From Candidatus Altimarinota bacterium (lineage in GTDB: Bacteria > Patescibacteriota > Gracilibacteria > BD1-5 > UBA6164): a stretch of DNA of 64,000 nucleotides. The stretch lies in assembly GCA_028698305.1 (NCBI GenBank), contig JAQVDN010000002.1, positions 124,001-188,000 of the forward strand. The letters run 5' to 3'. The position numbers and the translations under genes were made by a program. This document shows positions 36,940-49,425 of the stretch, piece by piece (the stretch's first letter is position 1; each line of letters opens with the position of its first letter). The notes under the pieces are model-generated. The model was given only the letters and a program-made list of their open reading frames with translations, was not told the origin of the DNA and ran no database searches.

Positions 36940-38250
36940 ATGCTAATTTTGTGAATAATTACTGCTATAATCATATTTTCAATCGTTGTTTTAGTACATG
37001 AGTGGTGACATTTCACTGCTGCTAGAAGATTCTGAGTAAGAGTTGAAGAATTTTGACTTGGAATTCCACCTCGCGGAAAAAAACTTTTTATAGACAAAAA
37101 ATGAACTCTTTTTACTTTGAACTGGTTACCACTTTGATGATTTGTAAAACTTACTTGAGAAACACCTCATACTTTTTTAGTGTTTGACGAAAATAAAAAA
37201 CTTTATAATAATTTTGATCTAGAAAAAGCTTTAAATGAAAATAAAGATATATTTTATAAATCAGGAGAAAAGATTTGAATTCAAGAAAAAAATGAAATAA
37301 AAAAACTTTTAATTGAAAACAATGCAGATTATAATCTAGCAAATAAAAAAAGTTGGGAACAAGCAATTATAATATTGGCTTGAATTTTTATGAATTTTGT
37401 TTTAGCTTTTTTTATATTTTTTATACTTTTTTTAATTTGAATAAAACCAATTTGAATAAATACAAAGATAGAAACTAATCTAGAACTAAAAACTATTCCA
37501 ACTTTAGAACAAGCAATAAATTCTGGACTTATAATCAAAAATCCTTGAATTGTTCTATCGCCAGTAAAATGAAGCATAGCAGAAAAAAGCTGAATAAAAA
37601 ACTGAGATATATTAATAAAAATAAATAATCAAGAAATCTTAGATACAAACTCAATAATAGAAATAATATCTAACTCAAAAAATCAAAAAATAGATCTTAC
37701 TTTTTTAAATAGTGAAAATAAAACTATAGAAATCCCAGCAGAATGAAAAATATGAGTTTATCTTTGAGAAAATCTAGAAATAAATGAAAAATACATAATA
37801 AAATATAATCTAATAGATTCTTTAAAATATGCTTTTATTGAAACAAAAAATCATATATTTTTAACATTTAAATGAATATGAATTTTAGTAAAAAATATAT
37901 TTAATCCAGAAACTCCTATAGAAAGACAAGAAGCATTAGAAAGCCTAAGTTGACCTATATGAATAGTTGATTTTATAAACAAATCTTTAAGTGCCTGAAT
38001 TATTTTTTTGATAGTTATTTGAGCTATTATTTCTATAAATTTATGAGTATTTAATCTATTACCTATTCCTGCCTTAGATTGATGAAGATTTATATTTATA
38101 ACTATAAATTCTATATTAAAAAAAATATTTGGTAAAAAAATAATTAACTGAAAAACTGAAGCAATTATTCATTTTAGTTTCTTTGTTTTACTAATAATAT
38201 TAAGTATTTTTATAGCTTACAATGATATAATAAAAATTATATCAAATTAA
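36940..38250 (+). CDS. rseP: RseP-like site-2 zinc protease
   Basis: The protein has 436 residues. The first membrane span carries the zinc site HEWGH at residues 20-24. A PDZ-like region lies about 195-270 (SIAEKSGIKNGDILIKINNQE), and the last spans contain NLLPIPALDGG with the third zinc ligand Asp. The family cleaves membrane-anchored regulators and signal-peptide remnants inside the membrane. The N-terminal half is expanded before the PDZ domain. An earlier ATG at 36909 is closed by TAA, so the start at 36940 is firm. Confidence 0.92.
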
Positions 38251-38314
38251 TTGATTTATTCTTAATAATATAATACAATTAAACAAAATAATATTTATTT
38301 GCTAATTAACAAAA

Positions 38315-38917
38315 ATGAATTCTATTTTGATTGAAAATGCCAAGAAATATGTAAATAAATTGCTTATGCCCCTTGAAAATCACTATTATCATAGCTATGA
38401 ACACTCTATAGATGTAATGACTAGAGCTATTTATCTAGCGGAAAAAGAATGATTGAATGAATCAGATATAGAAATACTTGCACTTTCTTGATTATTTCAT
38501 GATACAGGTTTTATTATTCAATATGATAAAAATGAACCAATTTGAGCAAAAATAGCCAAAAATTATTTAAAAAGTATATTATATCCAGATGAAAAAATAA
38601 AATTAATTGAAAAGATAATACTAGCAACAGACCCAGCATATAAAGAACCAAAAAATAAATATGAAGAAATAATTAAAGATGCTGATATGGATAATTTATG
38701 AAGAGATGATTTTTTGAAAAAAAACAATGATATAAAAAAAGAAATTGAATTAGTAAAAAAAATTAAGATAAAAGATCCTGAATGGAAACATGCATCTGTT
38801 GAATTACTAAAAGAATATAAATATAAAACCATATCTCAAAAACTAGAAAGAGATAAAAAAAAGGTAGAAAATCTAAAAAAAATGATACATGAATTAGAAG
38901 AAGACTGAATTTTATAG
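38315..38917 (+). CDS. HD-domain phosphohydrolase
   Basis: The protein has 200 residues. The metal ligands of the HD superfamily are visible: YHSYEHSIDV with His26 and His30, FHDTGF with His62-Asp63, and IIKDADMDNLG with a later Asp near residue 121. The small single-domain form resembles putative metal-dependent phosphohydrolases acting on nucleotides or cyclic nucleotides. The last 50 residues are a Lys/Glu helix. The gene has its own terminator. The substrate is not determined. Confidence 0.85.
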
Positions 38918-38928
38918 TCTTCTTTTTT
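38897..38928 (+). terminator. Terminator after HD gene
   Basis: Stem AGAAGACT/AGTCTTCT with a T-run; the 5 prime arm overlaps the end of the gene. Confidence 0.85.
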
Positions 38929-38988
38929 ATTTGCATTTTTACAAAAAAATTATAATATCTTGCCGATTTTATTTAACAAATTTTAAAA

Positions 38989-40179
<1,191 letters not shown>

Positions 40180-40185
<6 letters not shown>

Positions 40186-40214
40186 ATAAAAGCTTTGCCT
40201 TTTATTTATTTTTT
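40180..40214 (+). terminator. Terminator after tgt
   Basis: Stem AAATAAATAAAAG/CTTTTATTTATTT around a GC-rich loop, overlapping the stop codon. Confidence 0.85.
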
Positions 40215-40254
40215 AATATAATCACTATAGTTTATATAGTAATAAAAATATAAT

Positions 40255-40833
40255 ATGTTTTCTTGAATTATAGAAAATAAAGCTCGTATTTTAGATATAG
40301 ATAATGGAACTTTTACTGTTGAAAATATATTTAAAAAACCTCTTAAACAAGGTATAAGTGTAGCTCATGATTGAGCTTGTATGACAATTATAGAAAGTGA
40401 TAGTGATAAATATAGTTTCTTTGTAATGGAAGAATCTATAAAAAAAACTAATTTTAAAACAAAAAAAATCTGAGATTTTTTTAATGTAGAAGAAAGCCTA
40501 AAACTTAGTGATACTATGGATTGACACTTTGTTTCTGGTCATGTAGATACAACTTGAACAGTTGAAAAAATAATAGAAAATGATGATGGTTCAAAATATT
40601 ATTTCATAAATTACGATTTTAAATATAATAATCTTGTGATAGAAAAATGAAGTATTACAATTAACTGAGTTAGTTTAACAGTAGTAGATGATAAAAAAGA
40701 TTATTTATCAGTTTCTATCATTCCACATACTCAATCTATAACTAATATATGACTTTTAAAAGTTTGAGACACAGTTAATTTAGAATTTGATATCCTATGA
40801 AAATATATAAATAAATTACAATCTAACAAATAA
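40255..40833 (+). CDS. ribE: Riboflavin synthase alpha subunit
   Basis: The protein has 192 residues and dismutates two 6,7-dimethyl-8-ribityllumazine molecules to riboflavin. The two lumazine-binding repeats are clear: MFSGIIENKARI opens the first and HFVSGHVDTTGTV the second. GACMTI and NGVSLTVV are the matching substrate-binding strands of each repeat. The length is a little under the usual 200-215. It is the first gene of a three-gene riboflavin operon; only about 40 bases separate it from the tgt terminator, too little for an FMN riboswitch. Confidence 0.93.
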
Positions 40834-40837
40834 AGAT

Positions 40838-41296
40838 ATGTCAAACTACAAGATGCAAAATTGAGATTATTCAAAACTTGATAAAAATATGAAAATTGTT
40901 TTTGTAACTGCAGAATTTAACAGAGATTTTACAAAAGCATTAGAAGATGTAAATGAAGAATTATTGAGAGTTAATTGATTTAAAAATGTAGAAAAATTTC
41001 TTGTTCCTGGAGCATTTGAAATACCTGCTTTTGTAAAACTAGTAAAACAAAGATTAAATCCTGATTTAGTTATTTGTTTTTGAGTTGTAATTAGATGAGA
41101 AACAACTCATTATGAAATGGTTGCTTGAGAATCAGCAAGAGGAATCATGAATATAAGTATAGAAGATGATACTTCTACTGCTTATATAAATGGTATTTTA
41201 ACTTGTGAAAATGAAGAACAAGTAAAAGCTAGAATAAGTCCTACTTATGCACTTTCTGGATTAAACCTATTGGCTGAAAGAAAAAAAATAGATTAA
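40838..41296 (+). CDS. ribH: 6,7-dimethyl-8-ribityllumazine synthase
   Basis: The protein has 152 residues. Condensation of the ribityl pyrimidine with the four-carbon phosphate makes lumazine, the substrate of RibE. VTAEFNRDFT, VPGAFEIPAFV and GVVIRGETTHYEMV (with the catalytic His) are the conserved active-site segments, and GILTCENEEQ the last conserved strand. The start 4 bases after ribE implies translational coupling. An internal Met at residue 18 would also give a near-normal length, but the first ATG has the better spacing. Confidence 0.93.
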
Positions 41297-41315
41297 AATT
41301 TTATCAATCAAATAA

Positions 41316-42065
41316 ATGATTAAAAATATAAAAGGAGTTGTAGTAAAATGAAATCAAATATGAAGAACTATATGATTTCCTACTGCAAATATAATATTAG
41401 AAAAAGATACAATAGAAGATGGAACATATAAAATAAATGTAATTATAGACTGAAAAATCTATAGATGAGCTTGAAGTGCAAATAATACAAAAGCTTTATT
41501 TGAAAGTTTTATTTTTGATTTCAATGAAAGCATTTATGATAGAGAAATAGAAATAATTATACTTGAAAAAATAAGAGAAAATAGAAAATTTGATGATCTT
41601 GAAAAACTAAAAAATCAAATAAATTATGATACAAAAAAAATAAAAGAAAAAAATAATTATATACTTACCTTTGGTACTTTTGATTTGGTTCACGAGTGAC
41701 ATAGATATTTTTTAAGTGAAGCTAAAAAATACTGAGATATATTGGTAACTATACTTGCGACTGATAAAAATATAGAAAAATTTAAAGGTAAAAAACCACT
41801 TTATTCTATTGAAGAAAGGATTTCTCATATAAAAGAATTACAAATTTCTGATATAGTATCAACTTGAGATGAAGAAAATCCTTTAAAATGGATAGATATG
41901 TATCTACCTAGAGTTATTTGTCTTGGTTATGATCAAAAATGATTTAGCCAAGATTTAGAAAATTATTTAAAAGAAAATAATCTAGATATAGAAATAATTA
42001 GAATAGAGCCTTATAAAAAAGAAATTTATAAATCTAGTTTATTAAAAGAAAAAATAAATAAATAA
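41316..42065 (+). CDS. Riboflavin kinase / FMN adenylyltransferase fusion with swapped domain order
   Basis: The protein has 249 residues. The N-terminal half is a flavokinase: GVVVKGNQIGRTIGFPTAN at the start and ESFIFDFNESIYDREIEI, then FDDLEKLKNQI. The C-terminal half is a cytidylyltransferase-like fold with LTFGTFDLVHEGHRYFL and SIEERISHI, closer to TagD or archaeal RibL than to bacterial RibF. Normal bacterial RibF has the adenylyltransferase first and the kinase last, so this is the reverse order with a different transferase type. It would convert riboflavin to FMN and FAD. It is the last gene of the ribE-ribH operon. Confidence 0.88.
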
Positions 42066-42095
42066 AAAAGAGCAAATGCTCTTTTTTATTTATTT
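42056..42095. terminator. Bidirectional terminator
   Basis: Stem AAATAAATAAAAAAGAGC and complement with a 4-base loop; it includes the stop codons of both convergent genes. Confidence 0.92.
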
Positions 42096-43529
42096 AATAA
42101 CAATATACCATAAAATCAAAAATATAAATCAAGATAAAAACATAGTAACAGGTAATGTTAAAATCCATGCAGTTAATATATTTCTAATTGTTCAACCTCT
42201 AACTCAAGATCTATTTGATCATACACTCATTGTTCAAGCCACACTTGAAGATAAGATATGAGTTGTACTTACAGGTAGATGGAATCTAGATGCTATAGTA
42301 ATTGTCATAGCAGTTATTAATGCACTAGTTGTAGCTTGAGCATAATTCATATCTGTATTACCTATTTTTTCTCATATTGTAACAACTATCCTTTTCCATC
42401 ATATCATTGTTCATAATCAAAGTGAAACTGATATAAGTAATATTACCCATATTGGTGCATAATTAATTATTGATAAAATAGATGTTATATTGGTATCAAT
42501 CTTATTAATATTTATATCTCATATATCACTATTAACAACTGAAACTAAATACAATTTAGATTCATCTTTTAAAATAGTTTTTTCAAGTAGATTTATATTA
42601 TTTTTAAAAGTTAAAACTTCTTTTCTTAAATCATTTTTATCAAACTCAGAATTATTATTTAATTTTTGCTTTATATTTTCTATATTTAAAATAGTTTCAG
42701 CTAATTTTTCTTTTTCATATTTATTTAATAAATCTGAATTTATAGAATCTAAACTTGTTTCAATAGAGATTATATTTTTATTTATCTCATCTTTATTTAT
42801 ATTTGGATTTATTGCAAAAATATTTGGAACAAGTAAAACAAGTATAAGCATAGCTAATCAAACTCATTTTTGTCAATCATTACTACCATGAGCAAAACTT
42901 ACCCATGCTGATGTTAAAATTAATACTAAACGAAGTCATTTTTTTGGATTTTTATGCCTCTTTGATGGTGTACTAAAATAATATCTTGATTTAATAAATC
43001 TATATAAAAATAACATTATAATAGATGCCAAGATAAATCATAAAAATGGAGAAAAAAGTAATGATTCTATTACTTCAATTGCTTTATCCCAATTTGGAAC
43101 TATTTGAATATTTCAATTCATAGGAATATAAAGCATAGAAATTGTTACTCACAATATGGCTCATATAAGAGAATGTGAACTGGAAGCAGGTATACCAAAA
43201 TACCATGTTAAAAAATTCCATATTATTGCAGATAATAATAATGAAATTACTACTATTATTCAAAAAGAAGTTGATTGATAACTAATTGCTTCTAATGGCA
43301 ATAGGTAGATTATTGCCATAGCGACTCAAATTCATCATAAAAAAACTCATAAAAAATTCATAATTCAAGCAAGCAAAACTGCATATCTTGCTTTTAATGA
43401 TTTTGTATATATTACTGGAGCAACAGCATTTGCAGTATCATGAAATCAATTTATAAATTCAAAAATAGCAACTAAAAAAAGACATAGAACTAAAAAAATA
43501 AATATAGATATGTCAATTCAAAAAATCAT
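42090..43529 (-). CDS. pit: PiT-family inorganic phosphate transporter
   Basis: The protein has 479 residues with about ten membrane spans. It carries the two PiT signature repeats: [13 protein letters not shown] near the N-terminus and FAHGSNDGQKG in the middle, the latter completed by TGA-coded glycines. A large charged cytoplasmic loop of about 110 residues ([20 protein letters not shown] onward) lies between the halves. PHO4-type proteins move phosphate with a cation. No PhoU or regulator gene is adjacent. The stop is inside the terminator shared with the flavin operon. Confidence 0.93.
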
Positions 43530-43596
43530 GAAATAAAATTTATAAGATATTATATATATTAAACCATATATTTAATATTTTGTAAATTTTAAGCAT

Positions 43597-43625
43597 AAAA
43601 AATCTGGAAAATTCCAGATTTTTTT
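43597..43625. terminator. Terminator hairpin
   Basis: Stem AAAAAATCTGGA/TCCAGATTTTTT, placed after the stop of the minus-strand GT-C-like gene and upstream of the pit gene. Confidence 0.8.
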
Positions 43626-46600
43626 ATTTGATTTTAAAAAGTGCCTTATATGACATTCATATTACATTATCTAAAGATTGTAGAGTTTTAGTATTTTTTT
43701 CAAAATAACTTTTATAAGGTAATAAATATGAATAATTATTTTCATTTATCTTATCTTGATCCAATAAATTATTTATATAGTTAATACATACAATTCTTTT
43801 TTTAGATCTTGAAATCATATTATTATTTTCATCATATGAATCATAATTTACTCAAGAAATATCAAAATACTCATTTATATCATTATTTTTATCATATAGA
43901 TCTAAAGCCAATTTTAGACAAACACTGTCTGTTTCAATAAGTTCAAGTCTATCATTATTAAATGTTTTTAATAGATTTTCATATCTTTTTGTTAAATCAT
44001 GGGTATCAGATTTATCAATTGTTGCAGCATTTAAATCAATAAGTAAATATTTTAATCATAATTTTTTAAATCTATCTATAGTTATATCTGAATCATTATC
44101 GTATATATAATCATCGAAAGAGAAAAGCAAACTATCTTCATAAAGTCTATTATTATTTTCACTAATATAGTATTTTAAAAATGTACCTACCCTATAAATT
44201 TTTTCCTTATTTGCAAATTCTTTTCATGGATTTTGTATAGATTTATATAAATCTTGAATAGATTTTTTTGCTTTTAATTCATAATTTTTATCTTTTTGAT
44301 ATTCTTTTAATATATTAAAAACTTGAGAAATATCTTCTATTTTTTTATCTTTTATATTTAAATATATAGTCTCATCTATATTTTCTTTCAAAAAATCATC
44401 TATTTTTGATTCATCTATATTTAAGGTAAAAAGTATATTTTTATAATCATCATGATATACAAAAATAGACTCTGCTTGAGTGATTTTACCTACTTTAAAT
44501 TCACTATATCAAGCATTTTTTAAATTTGAAAATATATAAGGAAATAAACTATTGAAAAAATAAATTAAGATAATAATTAAAAATACTATAGTTCACATTA
44601 TTTTATAAATATATTTTTTATCATCTATATCATAATCATAATTAGTTATAAAAAATGCTCATAATCAGATCATTAATAAAAATGAAAAATACATAGTTAT
44701 ACCATACCATACTATTCAAAAAGAAGATATAGCCCATAAAAATGTGTAAACAGAAGCAAAAATTAAATTTAATTTAAAAATATAGTTTATTTTTCAATGT
44801 TTTAAAGTAACTAATAAATAAATAGTTGGTAATATAAATACTAGAAATATAAATACATATCAAAATGGGAGATTAATCTTAGCAAAAAAATCAACTATTT
44901 TTCATTTTAATGTTCTATTTTCATTCCATATATTATTTATAATTTTTATTTCCTCATCTGTTGCATGATTTTTAACAAGTAAATTATTTAAAGAAACTAC
45001 ATCTCACACATTAAAAAATCATGTTGAATTATAGATAGTATTTAATTTTTTTATATATTGATAATCATTTTCATCCAATGGAACAGTTAAAAAACTAATA
45101 TCTTTTCATAAACTAAGATTTAAAACTTTATCTTTAATTTCTAAATAAAAATTAGTATTAACTACTTTTTTAAATTCATTAAAATCATTTTCAAATATTT
45201 CATTATAATATTTTTCAAAATCCTTAGCTAATAATTCAAGATTTTTTTGATACAATAAATTATAATTTTCTTGAGTTTGAATACTTGATTTTATTATTTG
45301 AATTTTAGCATTTTCCAAAGCTATATCAGATAAATATTGCTTTGTTTTTTCTGTAATTTCTTCAGTATTTAATCATGTATAAATAACTTCATCATCTATA
45401 TATTTATATATATCTATATCAAATATATTTTCAAAATCATTATTACGAACAAATACAAGATCATTTGGTATAAAAACATTTTCTAAACTTCAAGTAGAAA
45501 CATTAGAATAAGAAGAATAATCAATTTCTTTTTTATTTCATTCAAAATAAAATAAAAATTGGATTATAGATAATCATACAAAAAACAATGCATAATGCTT
45601 TTTTCTATATGGTAAAAAAATAAAAATAAGTGGTAATAATGCTAGAAATAAGAATCAAATATCTGTATATTCTCATTTTTGATTGACTTGCATAGTCAAA
45701 TTCCATGGAAGATAAACAAAATCATTTATCCCCTTTTCATATCAAAAATATCTTAAAAAATCCTCATTTGTTGTAATAGAATTTTCCTTTTTTCTTTCAA
45801 TTACTTTTTCTTGTCTTATTTGTGAAATCTCTTCAGAAGAATATATCTTACTATAATCTACATTAAAATAATCTGCTTTTCATGAAATTATAGAAGAAAA
45901 ACTTAAATTAAGATATGATTCTCATATATTTTTTCAAAACCAAGGTAATAATACTAAAAACAATCAAAATATAAAAACTAAAAATTCTTTTCAAAAATTT
46001 AAAAAATTTTTTTTATTTTTAAAATAAGTATATCAAAATAATATGATTCATAAAACAATACTAGATATACCAAAAGTTGTTTCAAATCAAGGAATCATAT
46101 TTGGATTGATTACTACATTCATCATTTTCCATAAATTTGCTAGGGTAAATATTCAAAAGAAAACAGATAAATATGCAAAAAATCATATTATTCAAACTCT
46201 AGCAAAAGATATGACTCAAACTATGGCAACTATAAGCAAAAGTGCTGTAAATTTTATACTAAAAGCAAATCAAGCAATTATTCAAATAATAAATAGATAA
46301 TAAATAGAAATATGTTTTTCATTTTTTAACAATAAAAAATATTTATATAAGAAAAATAATAAAACTACACTTATAAAAAATAATCATTCATCAACTTTTA
46401 GATCTTTTGTAGTTTGAAATCAAACCATAGGCAAAGAGATAAAAATAGATGATAAAATAACAGGAATATTAATTATAGTATCTTTTTTATGAGAAACTGA
46501 TTTTATAAGATTTGAAAATACTACTAAAAGTACTATATAAGTTAAAAATAATCCTGAAATATTTAAGAAAAAAGCAAAAACTGGTGAACCAAACATATAA

Positions 46601-47418
46601 CCTATTCATGTAAATGTTTGCCAACTATACATAGCTCAAAGAGAAAGTAAATTTCAAGCTTCAGCCATAAGATGAGGATAATTCATATATACTCATAAAT
46701 CATCCCATCATATTGGGAAAGGTCTAACTATAGAGATAAGTCAAACTCATAAAACTAAAAAAGAAAAAATAGTAAAAAATTCAACACTTAAAAGATTTAG
46801 ATATGATCATTTTTTTATATCAAACTCATATCTTACTTCAGTTACATCTTTAAATATTTTAAATAATTCTTTATATGACAGTACCAAAAACAAAGCTAAA
46901 ACTAAAAAAACAACAACTAAGTTATAAAATCATAAAATTCAAAAAATAACTATGATTGATAAAAATGAAACTAATCAAACAACTAATTCCAACATCCAAA
47001 AAACTCATTTTCAAAATTCTTCTTTATCGCTCAATCTTTCAAGAATTTTCTTACCAAAAGATAAAGAAATAAGATAAACAATCACAGGAAAAATAGAATA
47101 AAAAAGTATTTTAAAAAATAAAGTAACTCAATTTAAAAAAATATTTCAAGAATCTATTAAATTAAAATAATAAATACATAAAACAAATAAATTCAAAAAG
47201 AAAAATCATATAACTGTTTTAAGATTTATAACTGCTTTATCTTTAGAATAATCAAGTTGAAAATATTTATAAATACTATAAATAATTCATATAATTACTA
47301 TATATGATAGATAACCATCAAAATTATTTATATGTTCTGGAAATACAAAATAATAATTAAATAAGATAAAAAAAGAAAACAAAAGTAATGCAAAAATTTT
47401 CAATAAATAACTAAGCAT
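43624..47418 (-). CDS. Very large polytopic membrane protein, GT-C glycosyltransferase-like
   Basis: The protein has 1264 residues. The N-terminal two-thirds has about 14-16 membrane spans. The loop RPFPIGWDDLGVYMNYPHLM after an early span resembles the acidic (DD/DE) catalytic loop of GT-C enzymes such as PMT or ArnT. A soluble segment of about 250 residues separates this from four to five further spans. A final extracytoplasmic domain of about 300 residues ends near LDNVIGMSYKALFKIK. GT-C enzymes transfer sugars from lipid carriers outside the membrane. The assignment rests on topology and one loop only. It is divergent from the malic enzyme gene. Confidence 0.65.
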
Positions 47419-47572
47419 TTTTTCTAAGATTAATATTAAAATTAAATTCGTATATGATTTTAATTTTAAAAATATATAAAACAAGAAAAAGTTTTGATTT
47501 TATGTTAAAAACCATTATATTATTAGTAATGCTATATAATATATAGTAAATATAAATTAATAATATAAAAAT

Positions 47573-48706
47573 ATGAATTATTTTGAAAAAAGTTTAGAAT
47601 TACATGAAAAACTAAGATGAAAAATAGATTTCAATTCAAAAGTTACTATTGATAGCAGAGAATTACTTTCTACTGCTTATAGTCCAGGTGTTGCTGAACC
47701 TTGTAGAGCTATACAAAAAGACCCTGAAAATGCATATAAATATACTATCAAAGCAAATACTGTAGCTGTAATAAGTGATTGAAGTGCAGTTTTGGGACTT
47801 TGAAATATTGGTTGACTTGCTTGATTACCAGTTATGGAATGAAAATGTGTACTTTTCAAAGAATTTGCATGAGTAAATGCATTTCCTATAGTTCTTGATA
47901 CTCAAGATACAGAAGAAATCATAGCAACAATAAAGCATATTTCCCCTACTGTTTGAGGTATAAACCTAGAAGATATAAGTGCTCCAAGATGTTTTGAAAT
48001 AGAAGAAAGATTGAAAGCAGAACTTGATATTCCTGTTTTTCACGATGATCAACATGGTACTGCAATAGTTGCACTTGCTTGACTTATAAATTCACTAAAA
48101 GTAGTAGCAAAAAATAAGCAAGATATAAAAATAGTAGTAAATTGACTTTGAGCTGCTTGAACTGCTATAATTAAACTTTTTAGATTATACTGAGTTTGAG
48201 ACATAGTTGTTTGTGATAGTAGATGAATCATATCTAAAAAAAGAGATGATTTAAATAAAGAAAAAATAGAAATTTTAAATATGACAAATAAAGATGATAT
48301 CTCTGGAAATCTAGCAGATGCTCTAGTTTGAGCAGATGTTTTTATCTGAGTTTCTGCTCCACTTGTAGTAACAAAAGAGATGGTAAAAACTATGAAAAAA
48401 GATCCTATCATATTTGCTATGGCTAACCCAACTCCAGAAATCATGCCAGAAGATGCTATCGAAGCTTGAGCAAAGATAGTAGCAACTGGTAGAAGTGATT
48501 ATCCAAATCAATTGAACAATGTACTTGTTTTTCCATGACTTTTCAAATGAGCACTAGAAAATAGAGTAGTAAAAATAACTGATAAGCATAAACTACAAGC
48601 AGCAAATGCTCTTGCAAACTATGTAACTAATCCAACTGCAAACGAGATAATTCCTAGTCCCCTTGATAAAAATGTAGCAAATATAATTGCTAGTGTGATA
48701 AAATAA
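47573..48706 (+). CDS. NAD(P)-dependent malic enzyme
   Basis: The protein has 377 residues and oxidatively decarboxylates malate to pyruvate. The malic domain shows [29 protein letters not shown] and [10 protein letters not shown] with [13 protein letters not shown] (metal ligands Glu and Asp) and [13 protein letters not shown]. The NAD-binding domain has VNGLGAAGTAI and ANPTPEI. The length equals the short bacterial form without a phosphotransacetylase tail. In a streamlined CPR cell this may supply pyruvate and reducing power. It has its own terminator. Confidence 0.95.
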
Positions 48707-48749
48707 AAAATATTAGAAAGTATTAATCAATACTTTCTAATATTTTTTT
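48705..48749. terminator. Terminator between malic enzyme and YgjV-like gene
   Basis: Stem AAAAATATTAGAAAGTATT/AATACTTTCTAATATTTTT; the last codons of the minus-strand gene are inside it. Confidence 0.9.
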
Positions 48750-49322
48750 CTCTTTTTTTATTATTTTATTTACTTCTTTTTTATTTTCAGATTTTATTAT
48801 CTTATAAATTCAAATAATTCATGTTATCATTAAAGTTGAATCAGTCATAAATCAACCAATAGAACCTCAAATCAAATTATAAATCATCCATAAAACTATT
48901 ACAAATAAAAATCATATATTTAAATATACTCATCTAACATAAAAAACTAATATAGTAGATAAAATAGCAGTAGCTAAAGGAATAAGAGATATAATTCATT
49001 CATAAGTAAAATATGAAATAATTACATATATTGATATAAATCATAATGTCATATATTTATTTTTCTCATATTTTAATGCTAAAGCATTTTTTAAAACATC
49101 AACTATATTTATATAAGCTGCTGAAAGCAATCAAAGTGCTAAAAAATGAAATCACCAAAAAATAGATGCAATCATAGTAAAAAAAATAAATCTCTTATTC
49201 TTACAATATAAAAAATTATATATTGAAACAAAAAAAGCTATCAATCAAATAATTTGTCATAATGGATTAGCTAAAAATGTAGATGTTAACATATTAAATA
49301 ATTCTAAGAAAAAATCCTTCAT
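48723..49322 (-). CDS. YgjV-like inner membrane protein
   Basis: The protein has 199 residues with about six membrane spans. PLGQIIGLIAFFVSIYNFL, WGFHFLALGLLSAAYINIVD and the later VRGVYLNIGFLFVIVLWMIYN follow the pattern of the YgjV family of E. coli, itself of unknown function. The ending KIIKKEKKILESID is a basic cytoplasmic tail. A PnuC-type nicotinamide riboside transporter is a less likely alternative because the substrate Trp motifs are not evident. It is convergent with the malic enzyme gene and divergent from the flippase gene. Confidence 0.6.
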
Positions 49323-49425
49323 AAATAAAAATAAATAATAAAATTAATTTCATTATAGTAATTATTTTTAATATTTGAAATTTAATTATATTAAATATAA
49401 TCTAAAAAAAATTAATAAAAAAAAT

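Noticed and set aside
40215-40254. FMN riboswitch before ribE
   Set aside because: Only about 40 bases lie between the tgt terminator and the ribE start, far too short for an RFN element.
42490-42891. 133-residue plus-strand frame
   Set aside because: Complementary to the charged loop of the PiT transporter, which has both signature motifs on the minus strand.
46043-46300. 85-residue plus-strand frame with an ATG
   Set aside because: It lies wholly antisense to the large GT-C-like gene, which is open through the region on the minus strand with clear membrane spans.
48049-48444. 131-residue minus-strand frame
   Set aside because: Antisense to the NAD-binding domain of malic enzyme.
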